DNA from: Oscheius tipulae
Lineage: Eukaryota > Nematoda > Chromadorea > Rhabditida > Rhabditidae
Length of the DNA stretch: 64,000 nt
Reading direction: 5' to 3'
Assembly: GCA_037178975.1 (NCBI GenBank)
Contig: JASJZH010000001.1
Location: forward strand, 8,540,501-8,604,500
Position numbers and translations under genes: made by a program. This document shows positions 11,815 to 22,408 of this stretch, in pieces; position 1 is the stretch's first letter; each line of letters opens with the position of its first letter. Below the pieces are notes generated by a model. It saw only the letters and a program-made list of their open reading frames with translations, did no database searches and was not told where the DNA came from.

Positions 11815-14078
11815 CTAGACAAAAGTCAGCGCTCTCTCAAAGTCGGCAATGAGGTCCTTGACGCTCTCCACTCCAATACTCAGACGGAGGATGCCTTCAC
11901 CAATGGGAGCAGGAGCGTCCTCTCCTCTCAGGAGCTGAGAGCCGTGAGACCAGCTAGCTGAATAAAAAGGGATCAAGCTGTCAGACAAAAATAGATACCA
12001 GGATGTTCGATGAGACTCTCGACTCCGCCAAGACTGACAGCATGGACGATGAGACGTAGATTCTCGACAAGAGTGATGGCAGCCTTGGCCGTGCCTAGAT
12101 CTAAGGCTATCATTCCTCCAAAGCCGCCATGCATGATTTCCGAAGCTATGGTGTGAGTCTTGTTGGAGGGGAGGCCACAGTAATTGACAGAGACAACCTG
12201 AAAAAAATCTCTTTTTGGTTTTTGTCTTGAACTTGTGCAACAGGCAAGAGACTTTGTCTGCTGACTTGGCATTGATCTAAAGGGCCCCGTTAACAGTGGC
12301 GGGAATGTGGTGCTTACAAAGAGAAGAGACGATGTCAGTATCACTGAGACAACGCACACAACAACTTTAGGCAGCACAACGTGGATGAACAGACGAAAAG
12401 TTATGATATGGTAACATTTCACGGATAGAAGGGTTGCCAGCTCTGACTATGAAATCATTGCATCTCGTGTGATAACACAATGGTTGAGGTTGAGAATACG
12501 TGTAGTGCCTACCTTCTTATGACCCTCCAAGAACTTTGCCACTTCCATAGCATTCGCAGAGATCTTCTCCACTCGAAGACATAGTGTCTTCAACCCCCGA
12601 GACAGCAGAGACGCGTCGAATGGTGACTGAAAGGACTCCTTACCAAAACTGTGACTATCATTACCAAAGCACTACCAGTGGTCAGCTGCTGGAGCTTCAG
12701 ACGCTGCCAGTCCTCCATATTCTTGGCCGTGACACAGCCAGCAATCACGTCCGTGTGACCCCCAATGTACTTTGAGCTAAAGACTAGTACTACTCTTGAA
12801 GAAAAAAAAATCTACCAGCTGTGAAGAGAGAAGTCGGCTCCGAGTTTGATGGGACTGAAGAGGATGGGTGAGGCGAAGGTGGCGTCGATGCAGACACGGA
12901 TCTGTTCAAAAAAAAAATATTCTCAGACTAGAATGCGCCCTTACCTTGGCATCATTAGCAATCTTGACAATGGCTTTGAGGTCGGGCATGTCCATTGTAG
13001 GATTGGCGATGACTTCGAAGAAGAACAGCTGTTAGCAGTTTGAAGCATGTCACAAAGCTTATACCTTTGTATTCGGCTTGACGGCGCTCCTGACAGCTTC
13101 GACAAAGTTCTTCTCCTTGATTAGATCGACAAAGGTGGTCTCGACTCCAAAACGGGCAATGGTCTCTGTCAGGAAAGAGTATGAGCCACTGTACATGGGG
13201 TACATACAGATCTGAATCGGGCTCATTTGACTACTAGCTGTTTTTGGATTTTTACAGTTGAAGGTGACATTTTTCAGCAAAATGATGCTTTGCAAATTTG
13301 TAGCCCTTGTACATGGCTACAACTTCACAAAACTTCAAAAGTTTGAAAAATGGCTTCCCGGGTCGGTTAAGCGCATCGCCCCCGGAAGCTCTATAAGTTT
13401 AATGTCCTTCGCTGAGCTCGAAAATGGGAACCATGTGATAAAAAGAAAGGCTTGAACTGCATATATGGGGCAAACGGTTATGGGGCCACCTAAGAGCCAC
13501 CAGAGCCGACTCCTTGTGGCCGGAAAAATTGAATTTACCCTCTAAAAATTGTCTGACACATGAGGATACGAGAGACGAGCTGGCAGTTTACCAACCAAGT
13601 AAAAACTAATAAATCACAGCTTGTGATGGTAACTGACAATATGGTCTCCTGGATTGAGGAATTCAAGCAGCACAGCCGAGCATGCAGCCAGCCCAGAATT
13701 GTAGACGAGCGTTGCAGCTCCTCTTTCGATCTCATTGATGGCGACTTCGACCGAGTCAACCGTCGGATTTCCTAAAGGGAACCGTGTCATTTTGACCCAT
13801 AGACATACCACAGCGTTGGTAGACATGGTTCTGTCCATGTCCAGGCTCCGTGAACTGTGCAACCGTATCGTATCGGTAAGTAGTCGAATGGTAGATCGGA
13901 GTGACCAGGGGATCGATTCTCTTCGGGATGACTGCCTTAGCACTGACAACTCTCGAATCCAGGGAGAGACGAGCAAAATCGGCATCGAACTTTTCGTGAG
14001 TCTCGTTTTTTGCCGGTGGCCAGTTGAAGTCACTAGAATTTTATTTAAGGTAGAGAGAGACGAAAGAACACACCTCAT
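11815..14078 (-). CDS. CTH: PLP-dependent trans-sulfuration enzyme (cystathionine gamma-lyase / methionine gamma-lyase family)
   Basis: Cytosolic Cys/Met-metabolism PLP enzyme. Ten exons read 14078-14074, 14032-13809, 13771-13638, 13211-13065, 13028-12945, 12901-12816, 12776-12665, 12626-12513, 12197-11999 and 11957-11815, giving 415 residues, the usual length. Motifs in order: [22 protein letters not shown] (cofactor-binding Tyr and Arg of the neighbouring subunit); [47 protein letters not shown] (the PLP-nitrogen Asp); [16 protein letters not shown] with the Schiff-base Lys at about 229; and the C-terminal [10 protein letters not shown]. The usual DDVYGGT segment reads YPMYSGSY but keeps its Tyr. 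The first coding exon is only ATG-AG. Cystathionine beta-lyase or methionine gamma-lyase activity is possible; residues alone do not decide. Confidence 0.92.
13285..13347. repeat. Hairpin repeat copy in an intron of the PLP lyase
   Basis: TTTGCAAATTTGTAGCCC and GGCTACAACTTCACAAAAC form the two arms. It lies in intron 13212-13637 of the lyase gene and is diverged from the consensus. Confidence 0.5.
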
Positions 14079-14372
14079 GATGGCAGTGCGTGTCCACTTG
14101 ATTGAAATCTTATCGCGAGTGATAACACTTTTATACAGCTGCCCCTAGCGCTGCTTTGACCAAAGTACCGGTGATTCCGGTGAACCAATTTGCGTTGGAG
14201 AATGACAATTGCAGTGGGAGACAGGAAAATCGTTGCTTGACCTTTGGCAGGATCGTTGGAGGATGAATACTGAGATGGGCACGAATCTTTAATAGTGCGT
14301 TAATCTCATGGCACTAATATTTGTCCGACATTTAGTGCATTTCCTTCCCCCAAATCCATAAAGACCATACTC

Positions 14373-14465
14373 TGCTTGTAATTGTAGATCATGTCAGATG
14401 TACAACTTTGTAGAACATCAATAAGCTGAAAAGTATCACCATCTTTTCAACAAATAGGCGGGAAT
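14373..14465. repeat. Dispersed hairpin repeat with conserved 3' extension (second copy)
   Basis: Near-identical partner of 10797-10892: ATTGTAGATC, GTCAGATGTACAACTTTG, TAGAACATCA, then the shared AAGCTGAAAAGTATCA extension and an AACAAATAGGCG end. Confidence 0.6.
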
Positions 14466-14466
14466 T

Positions 14467-14535
14467 TCCTTTAACCCGAAAAAAACTGTTCAACTTTAGG
14501 TGGAATCCTCTTCCCGAGACGCTTCTCTCGTGGTC
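14467..14535 (+). pseudogene. Detached copy of the intron 1 / exon 2 junction of the downstream secreted-protein gene
   Basis: These 69 bases match 15461-15532 at every position except a three-base difference in an A tract. The copy includes the polypyrimidine/acceptor CAACTTTAG and the first 39 bases of exon 2. It lacks exon 1 and the rest of exon 2, and it lies upstream of the gene's start codon, so it cannot contribute normally to that transcript. Confidence 0.75.
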
Positions 14536-15361
14536 CATTCACGCAACCTTTGCTGCAGAAGATCTAAGGAGAGAACAAGATGGTTCGTCTTCTGATGTTG
14601 CTCAGACTCTCTAGCCCTGTGTACTGGACTCTCCTATCTTCTACTATCTAAAGCGCGATGGTTTCTGTGGCGGACTCTGTCTGTTTGTTTGTCCATGGCC
14701 GCGAAACAGAAGCAAGCCAATGATTTTGTCCAAAAATTTGTTGTTCAGAAACAGTTATTGTCTACATTGCTTGGTAAGTCAACTTTGGGTGCGGTCTAGA
14801 AGTTCGTTTTTGTCCCGTGAAGCCACTGGGACAAAAAGCCTTTGTTACTACGAAGCAGCCGCCAATGCAAAATGAAGACAAAAAAAACGGCTGGTCTATT
14901 TCTAAGCCTTAAAACTTCGCAGAATCGCCACAGACGTGTAAGGCAGACGCCGAGGCAAGCTTGTTCGGTCACGAAGATGTTAGTTTAGGTTTCAGCCCCT
15001 TGGACCTTCTCCGTCTTGACGCGACCCAATTTGCACAAGATCAAACCTTGATTCACGCAGCTGCTTATCTGAAAGGTTAAAAAAAATAGTGTCCGATTAT
15101 CTTTGACATGATCAACAACATGATATGGGTGAGAATTTTGTGTTTTTGGCGGGAAGAAACGTGAATTGAAATCTGGAATGGAGAGTATTACACAATGTTG
15201 TCCAACCCTTTTTCCCGTTCAAAATATGAATGGCATCAGCAGATCAAGTTGAATCCCGTTTAGGTCGTGTCCTTCTCTAACCGTTTTGTGTAACAAACCG
15301 ACCGAGATTGCCTCGTTGTCTTCGAGACACAGCTGACTCCGACTGTTCTCTTTTTAAGGAA

Positions 15362-17068
15362 ATGCTAATACTTTTATCCTCACTATTTCTGCTCGCCTCA
15401 GCAGCTCCAACACCTCGTATGTGTGCCTCTTTCGCCAAGTTTGCAGAAAAGTAAGGACAGTCCTTTAACCCGAAAAAAAAAACTGTTCAACTTTAGGTGG
15501 AATCCTCTTCCCGAGACGCTTCTCTCGTGGTCAAAGTCCAACTGTGACAAGATCCATCCGAGACCAGCTGACATGAGCTGTGACGACATTGTTCAGGTTT
15601 CTCGGCCATTTCCGTCCTTGAAACAGAGTTTTAGTTTGTTGCCGACTGCAACTTTGGCTCCCAAGCGACAGATTCGAACAGGGCAGTCGTGAATCAATAC
15701 TATGCCGTGAGTTATTTTGCGCACCTGTCGCAGACGATCCCGGTGACAGGAAGGGCAGATGGTGTGAAATTGTTTGAAAAATGGGATAAAAGAGGATTTG
15801 CTCAACAGTGTGTGTGAATCTGAGAGTGTTAGACGAAAGGGTACGGGCGCGAGATGGCTCCGGCGAGAGAGCACGCCAGGTAATCCACGTTGTTCGGGCT
15901 GTGGAGACGCTATTTTTAAAAACCAACACGTTCTGCAAAGCTGTAGCTCACATAAAATGCTACAAGTTTGCAGAACATAACAGTTTTTGATTATATGACC
16001 TTGAGACAGAAGTCGGAGATGGAAGACGACAATGTGTGCCCGCAGCGAGATTCTCTAAGCTCTAAAGTAGCTAAAAGAGTCTGAAAAAGACTCTGAAAAG
16101 TTGTAGAGGACATACAAATCTACAACTTTCAGATCATGTCAATGCTCGAAAATGTACTATTGACCATAAAAACGGGCTGGAAGAAACTGGGCGATGGTCA
16201 CAACAGATAGCTGACTACCAATGTTTCCAGCTTCCTTTGGTTTCTTACCTTTTCCCTTTTCCAGCAAACTTACGGCAATTCGCCCCGTGTCCTTCCCAAG
16301 TACATCTACTACAACGAGAATACAGCCAGAGACTACAGTCAGTTCGGAAATTGGTAACTTTTCATTCATCATGCAAAAAACTTCCGGCAATTCAGGTACT
16401 ACCCCAACTACTACCCTCCAACCTACCTCGGCTACTTTGACGGACGCCCGGCGAGCATAGCTCAGCTGGAAAATGACTACAAGTTCGCCAGAGGAGGGCA
16501 CTATCCCTTCAATCGAGCCGACAACGTGGTCAATATCGGTCTCCAACAGACCTATCTTCCCACCTGTCTCCACGATCTCTTCTACTGTATTCGGGCCCAG
16601 AATGCGGCTCGTGACTATCAGAACTATTCGCGTCCAAAAGTAAGGGCAAATCTGGCTCTCTAATGGTGTCTGACCATTAGTTGGGGGCATGGGCGGCTCA
16701 CGAAAACACCAATTTGGCTATAGGGCAGCGACCAGTCAGTGTAGCGCGTGACTGGCAGCCATTTATCACAGATTTTCTTGGGATTTCGTGTCAGTTTTGA
16801 AGCTCTTTTGACGTTGACAACAACAAACAGTTTTGCCCGTCTGCACGAAAATGTTCTGCGTATATTTTGCGCTACAGTAAACAAAAATAGACTAAGATAT
16901 TAGTTTGAAGGAACTTTACCATTTTATCGCTTATTATTGGCCTTTTTCTTTGCGGAATTTAAGTAAATCCCACCACTAGGAAGAAAGAAAGAATGATACA
17001 GTTCCCAAACGAATCCCTGACATTTCCAGATCGCCCGACACAAGATTCATCGCGATACCAACGAATAG
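15362..17068 (+). CDS. Secreted Tyr-rich protein of unknown function
   Basis: Not recognised as a named family. Exons 15362-15420, 15497-15596, 16265-16353, 16396-16639 and 17030-17068 join in phase to 176 residues ending TNE-stop. Residues 1-16 ([16 protein letters not shown]) are a good signal peptide, so the product should be secreted. The mature part has four Cys (SNC, MSC, PTC, FYC) and many Tyr. It contains two similar segments, NTARDYSQF and NAARDYQNY, and a central YLGYFDGRP ... HYPFNRADN ... TCLHDLFYC block. The donor after exon 1 was chosen as GTGTGC at 15421, because the nearer GTATGT at 15417 leads to an early stop. The ATG lies three bases after TTTTTAAG. A cuticle, eggshell or extracellular-matrix role is a guess from composition only. 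Confidence 0.75.
15928..15978. repeat. Hairpin repeat copy
   Basis: ACGTTCTGCAAAGCTGTAG and CTACAAGTTTGCAGAACAT form a clear stem. It sits in intron 2 of the secreted-protein gene. A second, smaller stem (AAGTTGTAG / CTACAACTTT) follows near 16098-16130. Confidence 0.65.
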
Positions 17069-18263
17069 TTTCACAAGATCTTTCCTCCTGACTAAAAATA
17101 AATTTCAAAAGACTTTTCTGTTGAAACTTGACCCATTGCGAAAGGGATCAGTGCCCCGTGGCGACCGTTTGCTGCCTGCGCCCTCTCTTCTCCCCGAATT
17201 GCACCCTCTCTCTTTCTCTGTCCTAAGGGAGATCGATTCTCAACTCATCAGTTCTTTCTCAGTCAGTGTTTTGAAGTTTGTGATCTCGACTCGTTCTTCT
17301 TCAGCCCTGCATGATTTCGCTCATATTTTTTGACAAAGCCGATTGTTTTTTTGAAGCTTGAGTTTTGTTAAAAAGAGACTGTTTGAAACCCCGCCAAAAA
17401 GAAATTAATTTTGGGCGGAGATTCAAAACGTTCTTTCAACTCTGACCATTTTCTTTTTTATTCCATTTTTTCTCATTTTTCACCGACAAAAACTTCTGAA
17501 AATAACTATAGACTTCGCACAGTGCATTTTAGTCCAACACGCCACATTTCCTTCAATTATGATGGGCTTGTTCCTTCCACCACACCCAAAGCAGCGCTCT
17601 CATCTATTTTCGAGCCTTTTTCTCTGTTTCTTGCGCAATATTGACTTCTTTTCACTAGGGGTAACATTCGGCGGCCCTGTCCACATGTTTATTTCGTCCA
17701 TTTGGCTCTTTTGTAACATACAGTCCCACGCACTGAGTCACCACATCTCCGCACATTTTGCTATCATTTTAGGGGCTCCTACACCTTGCCTTTTCTCATC
17801 CAAGAGTTTCTTTCGATGCGTTTTAACAGGGTCGAGTTTTGTCAGCTGACATAGCTGTTTGTTCAGCTTCCCATGCGTTCTCAGCCCATTCTGCTTGGGT
17901 TGCCTCTTGACATTGCAGATTTTGTGAGATTGAAAAATGTTTTGGATGTTCCGATGTGCTTATTGTTTGGAGTAAAGCGTATAAACAACGTAGGAGGCAA
18001 ACATTCTGCCTGTTTGGTTGTCACACTTTGTCTTTTTGTTTTGTGCCTGTTGGAATGTGCGAACGCACGAAAACCTATCGATCTCGAGGGTGTAATACTT
18101 GTCGAGAAGCATACGTTTCCACGTAGTTTTGAACCGCGAGATCTCAGAACTATGTCCTCCCTTCTTCTGATCTGTTTTCTTTGCAGATAAGAACTCTTAT
18201 GCCGCGTCTTCACCCTATCTCTCTTCCTTTTCCAGTGCTAAATATCGATGAAATTTAGTTATA
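17069..18263. other. Intergenic region upstream of RAB-10
   Basis: 1.2 kb, T-rich, with several open but unconvincing frames; the longest is at 17873-18190 and resembles no family I know. The RAB-10 promoter and possibly an outron should be here; the acceptor AAATTTAG ends at 18258. Confidence 0.45.
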
Positions 18264-19676
18264 ATGGCCCGTCGACCGTATGATCTCCTCTTCAAGCTGC
18301 TACTGATAGGCGATTCTGGTGTAGGTAAAACATGCATCCTGTACAGATTCAGTGATGATGCTTTCAATACTACATTCATTTCTACTATCGGTAAGCCATT
18401 AATCTTATAAAAATTTGCCTTCTTCAGGAATTGACTTCAAAATTAAAACGATTGAACTACGGGGGAAGAAAATCAAGCTCCAAATCTGGTTCGTTCCTCT
18501 TTTTTTCGGCGGTGTAAAATGACAAATTCAGGGATACAGCCGGCCAGGAACGTTTCCACACCATCACTACGTCGTATTATCGCGGAGCCATGGGCATTAT
18601 GCTCGTTTACGACATCACAAACGCTAAAAGTTTCGACAATATCGCCAAATGGCTGAGGAATATCGATGAGGTAGCCTAATATTTTGGTTTTTATAAATTT
18701 GACTTTCAGCACGCCTCAGAAGATGTCGTGAAAATGCTGCTCGGGAACAAGTGCGACATGACGGAGAGGAGAGTAGTGAGCAAGGAGCGCGGAGAGAAAA
18801 TCGCCCAGGATCATGGAATTCGATTCCTGGAGACGTCGGCCAAGGCCAACGTTCACGTCGACACCGCCTTCTACGAGCTGGCTGAGGCCATCTTGGATAG
18901 GGTCAGTTTCTTGCTTTCTCTTTATATTTTCACTGCGATTGCGACTCCTCTTCTGATGGTGGCATGTCAGAATCACCCGTTTGGAATATTTTGCCTGTTG
19001 TCTTTGCGCGAATATAGAATTTGAATCGCTGGATGAGAACCCAGTACTACCTAAAAATGCCCAAGAAATGTCATTGTTTCAATAGACGTACAATCTGTTC
19101 AAAAATAGTTTTATTTTTCAAATCGTCGCGGCTAAAAACGCGTGGCATTTTAAAAACATTCAAATTCTTGAGAATTTCTTTGTCCGGTTACCTCTGAAGT
19201 TTCACTACGTTTCTTGACAGTTTTACATTCTATTTGTTGGACCTAGTAATCTGTCGTTAATGAAAGCTCATGAAAACTCCGAAATCTGGTAGGTAAAGCA
19301 GCGAAAAATGGAGAAAACTAAAGTGGAAAATTTCAGAGAAGGCTTAAAATGCGGTTTTTGTTAGCGCTACTGTATGAAAAATGCTCTATTTTGAGCAGAC
19401 TATACTTTTGTTGTTGTTTCTACGAGTTCCGGCACGAGCACAACGAGGCAGCGTAATTTGGCCAAAAATTCGATTTTTCAAGAAACTCTAATGCCGGAAA
19501 TGAATCTCACTGTAATGCCTAGCTGGTTGAAGAAAGTGCACTGCTTAGAGGATTTTTGCTTCGAAAGCCATCGATAATCCACTTTTTTGCAGATGCCGAG
19601 CCAACAAGACGAGCCCAAGGCCACCATAAATCCGATGGACAGCGGTCGTGCCAGTACCAGCAGTGGCTGCTGCTAG
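18264..19676 (+). CDS. RAB10: RAB-10 small GTPase
   Basis: Membrane-anchored Rab GTPase of endocytic recycling and polarised secretion. Exons 18264-18390, 18428-18488, 18532-18670, 18710-18901 and 19593-19676 give 200 residues. Visible motifs: P-loop GDSGVGKT (16-23), switch I region with [23 protein letters not shown] (63-69), NKCD (122-125) and TSAK (151-154). The C-terminal CC is the site for double geranylgeranylation. The N-terminal MARRPYD and the stretch RNIDEHASEDV distinguish it from Rab8 and match nematode RAB-10 almost throughout. The only variable part is the C-terminal tail, encoded by the last exon after a 691-bp intron. The start ATG follows a splice acceptor by 5 bases. Identity is essentially certain. 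Confidence 0.97.
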
Positions 19677-20053
19677 AAGACGTCTCCCCCTTTTTCATCG
19701 TTCTCTCTCATTTGTCACAGTCGGGTTAATCACAACTGAGAAGCTTCAATATGGCCTGCTGTCGTATGTGTCGTCTATACGCGGTGCTTTCATAGCGTCA
19801 TTTCCCGTTTTTCTACAATTTTTCCCCCTCTGTAAGCGTCTAATAGCCAACGTTCTGTCTCTCAAAAGATTTATTATCAATGCTGTGATCACGTTTTCTC
19901 GCAATGAATCTTTTTTTACTAAAGACTACACAATCGTGTGACAAACGGGCACGACAACATCAGCTCTGCAGCTTCTTAGGTCAGATTTGGCCACAGAGCG
20001 TCACAAAGTATCGATCAGATTGGCACTATGTTTTTACAATAATTAGGCATTTA
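19677..20053. other. Convergent 3' flanks of RAB-10 and the avidin gene
   Basis: 377 bases between two stop codons on opposite strands. Contains only 3' untranslated sequence as far as can be seen. Confidence 0.5.
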
Positions 20054-22408
20054 TCACATGTCACCGTTTCGGTCAGTCCAAAGCTCTTCCTTGCTTTTAA
20101 CACGGGTGAACTTGTCCTGTCCAACTCTGAGGAAAAGATCGGTTAACTGGCGGGTTTCTTACCGAGTAGCGAGCCAATGGTCGTCACATTCTTCCTGTTT
20201 TGTGTGGAGGAGCCAGGAGAGATGGATTGTGTCCTAGAAAAGAAATTGGGATGGCAGAATTTAGGACTTTCGCATTTGATTTCCTACAAATAGGGCTCGT
20301 GGATAAATTTTTCGGTCAGATTGTCGTCTTGTCTGCTTCTTGGTGACCTGTTCATGTTACCATGCCTCTTCGAGCCTGTTATTTTCGTCACGTCTAAACC
20401 GACATAGCCTGCCATTTTCCGAGCTCTTCACTTCCAACTTTTGCACCTACCTCTGGCTTATAGTTTCGGTTCGTTTCTTTTCTATCCTACCTTTACAATT
20501 GGCACCAGCCGTTTCCGACGGCTTCATCGTTTGCCTTCAGTTTGCATTGGCGGCTGCACCGCTTCGCACTAACTAAAGGCTCCCAGTGACTTCTATGGAA
20601 TAAGGAAAAGAGCGCACCTAGTTGACTTGCCATCCAATTTAGGCAATAACTGTTCCTGAACAACAAACTTCTGGACATAATTGGTTCGCGGCCTCGGACA
20701 AACAAATAAACAGAGTTCACCACAGAAACCATTGCGCTTTAGATAGTAGAGATCACGAGAGTTTTATGGTACCGCAGATAACGTGCTATCAAAACACTTG
20801 TAAAAAAAAAAGGCTCCAGGCGGAACCTTTTCTTCTCCAAAAAGCAGCATTTTTCCCAAAGACCACTCGAAGCTACTTCGTTAGACTCGTTCTACAACGA
20901 TCATGGTCTGTGGGTACCGCAGGTACGATGACATGGAGCTTGAAAGCTGACTTGGAAGGGAGCGCATGACTATATAGAGGATCAACCGAGAGGAGATGGT
21001 ATGGGGGTGACAATGGCGACGGAGCCCAAGCCAAAATTGAAATAACTCTTTTCGGGTCGAGTCCAGCAAAGTTGTAGATTTTGACAAGGGCTACAACTTT
21101 GACAAGTCACAGAGACCATCGCGCCTTAGATAGTGAAGATTTGATCCGTAACACATGTCAGCTCTAATCTGTTATAACATTTGACAGATTTCGTGTAGAC
21201 TTGTCATTTATTATCCTAAAGGATGACAAGTCGAGCCTGGACAGTTCAGATTACAAAACAATTAATTATTTCGCCTGTATGGTACTTCACGGAAAAATGT
21301 ATCTGACTATTTCGGGAAAAACTGTTGAGACTCTGACTCCCCGAAATTTTGGTTCAAAGTTGCGGACAACTACACAAACAAAGAGACTGAAATACAAACT
21401 ATAGCGTTGAAAACTTAGGATCAAAGAACGAGAGCCTCTCTTGGATATAAACCTTTTTTGAAGCTGAAACCTACATTTCCGTTCTTCTCGTAACACTGTC
21501 CGGTGAAGACGACCATCGAGGAAGAGTACTTCACAGCGTAGCTGAGCATATCGTCCTTTGCCCAGCCACGGATGTGCTGGGCTCCGATGCCTGAATGTGT
21601 CAGATTTCTGTTGTTTTGTGAACTTTCCAAACAGTTGCAAACTTGTTCATCATAGTGTAACAGAAATTTCGAGGCGTCGCAACATATGACAGTCATTCTC
21701 GGAAAATAAAAACCTCGAAAGGTGAACAATCACCCGCAGCATGTTTGATCTTGTTTTGGCGGTCTCGGCAAGAACAAGTGGAGGACGATAGTTTCCAGGA
21801 CACTGGATGCTCTCAGACGGAATTTGTGATTATGCGCGGCGGGCATTTCCCTCGAATTGACGCGCATCCGTCGCGCCACTTCTCGGCCCTTTTTTCCACT
21901 ACAAGTTGACATTTTCTATTTTTTTGATGTTCGACAAAGTTGTAGCTCCTGATCAGGGCTACAAATTTGTAAAGCACAAAATTACTTGAAAATTGTGGTT
22001 TAGGTATGAAGCGGTAAAGTTTCGAGTTTTCTTCCAAACTCTAGATTAACAGGATTCCCTGGTCTCTGTCAACAATAGGACACCCGATAATCTTGGAAGG
22101 GGATGAGTATTTGTGTAAGCAGCTCCCAACAAGGTCATTAACACGTACTCTACTATTGACACAAGAGAAGGGGACAGGCGCGCATATCCACTTGTGTCTT
22201 CTATTATGCAAGAATTTCGAACAATTAGCACTCTCTTACCCGCAGATCCTTGGGAGATCTCGACCATTGTGCGGAAGGTTCCATGGAGATGGTGCTTGAT
22301 CTGCTCAAGATGCAGAGTCGAGCCTTTTGTATTCCTCCAGGTGCCTGTCAGATCCTGACAGCCGGCAAAGACACCGACTGCCAGAAGTAGAGGCGACAGC
22401 CAGTGCAT
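20054..22408 (-). CDS. Secreted avidin-like biotin-binding protein
   Basis: Four exons, 22408-22240, 21590-21475, 20233-20163 and 20126-20054, join with canonical sites and matching phases to 142 residues. Residues 1-16 form a signal peptide. The mature protein begins CQDLTGTWRN, as avidin begins CSLTGKWTN, and ends with a DHWLATRVGQDKFTR block like avidin's DDWKATRVGINIFTR. Biotin-pocket positions seen (avidin numbering in brackets): Asn26 (N12), Ser30 (S16), Phe45 for Tyr (Y33), Thr47 (T35), Trp102 (W97), Trp115 (W110) and Asp123 (N118; streptavidin also has Asp here). The segment around avidin W70 is two residues shorter and the Trp is missing (Tyr or Val). Cys17 and Cys89 match avidin's disulfide; Cys111 is extra. 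Family members are tetrameric beta barrels that sequester biotin. Biotin affinity here is an inference. Confidence 0.9.
20993..21110. repeat. Longer dispersed repeat ending in the hairpin, copy 1
   Basis: GAGATGGTATGGGGGTGAC, then GAGCCCAAGCCAAAA, AAATAACTCTTTTCGGG, GCAAAGTTGTAGATTT and GACAAGGGCTACAACT all recur in order at 57497-57628. This copy is in the long intron between avidin exons 2 and 3. Confidence 0.65.
21926..21978. repeat. Hairpin repeat copy in avidin intron 1
   Basis: GTTCGACAAAGTTGTAGCTC and GGGCTACAAATTTGTAAAGC form the two arms. Confidence 0.55.

Larger units (their letters stand above)
14079..15361. other. Intergenic region with repeat and partial exon duplicate
   Basis: This 1.3 kb lies between divergent genes (lyase on minus, secreted protein on plus). 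It carries a hairpin repeat (14373-14465) directly abutting a 69-base copy of the downstream gene's intron 1/exon 2 junction (14467-14535). The remainder shows no coding sequence. Confidence 0.55.

Noticed and set aside
17873-18190. 105-codon frame with hydrophobic stretch upstream of RAB-10
   Set aside because: No family resemblance, no convincing splice or leader site, and it overlaps the expected RAB-10 upstream region.
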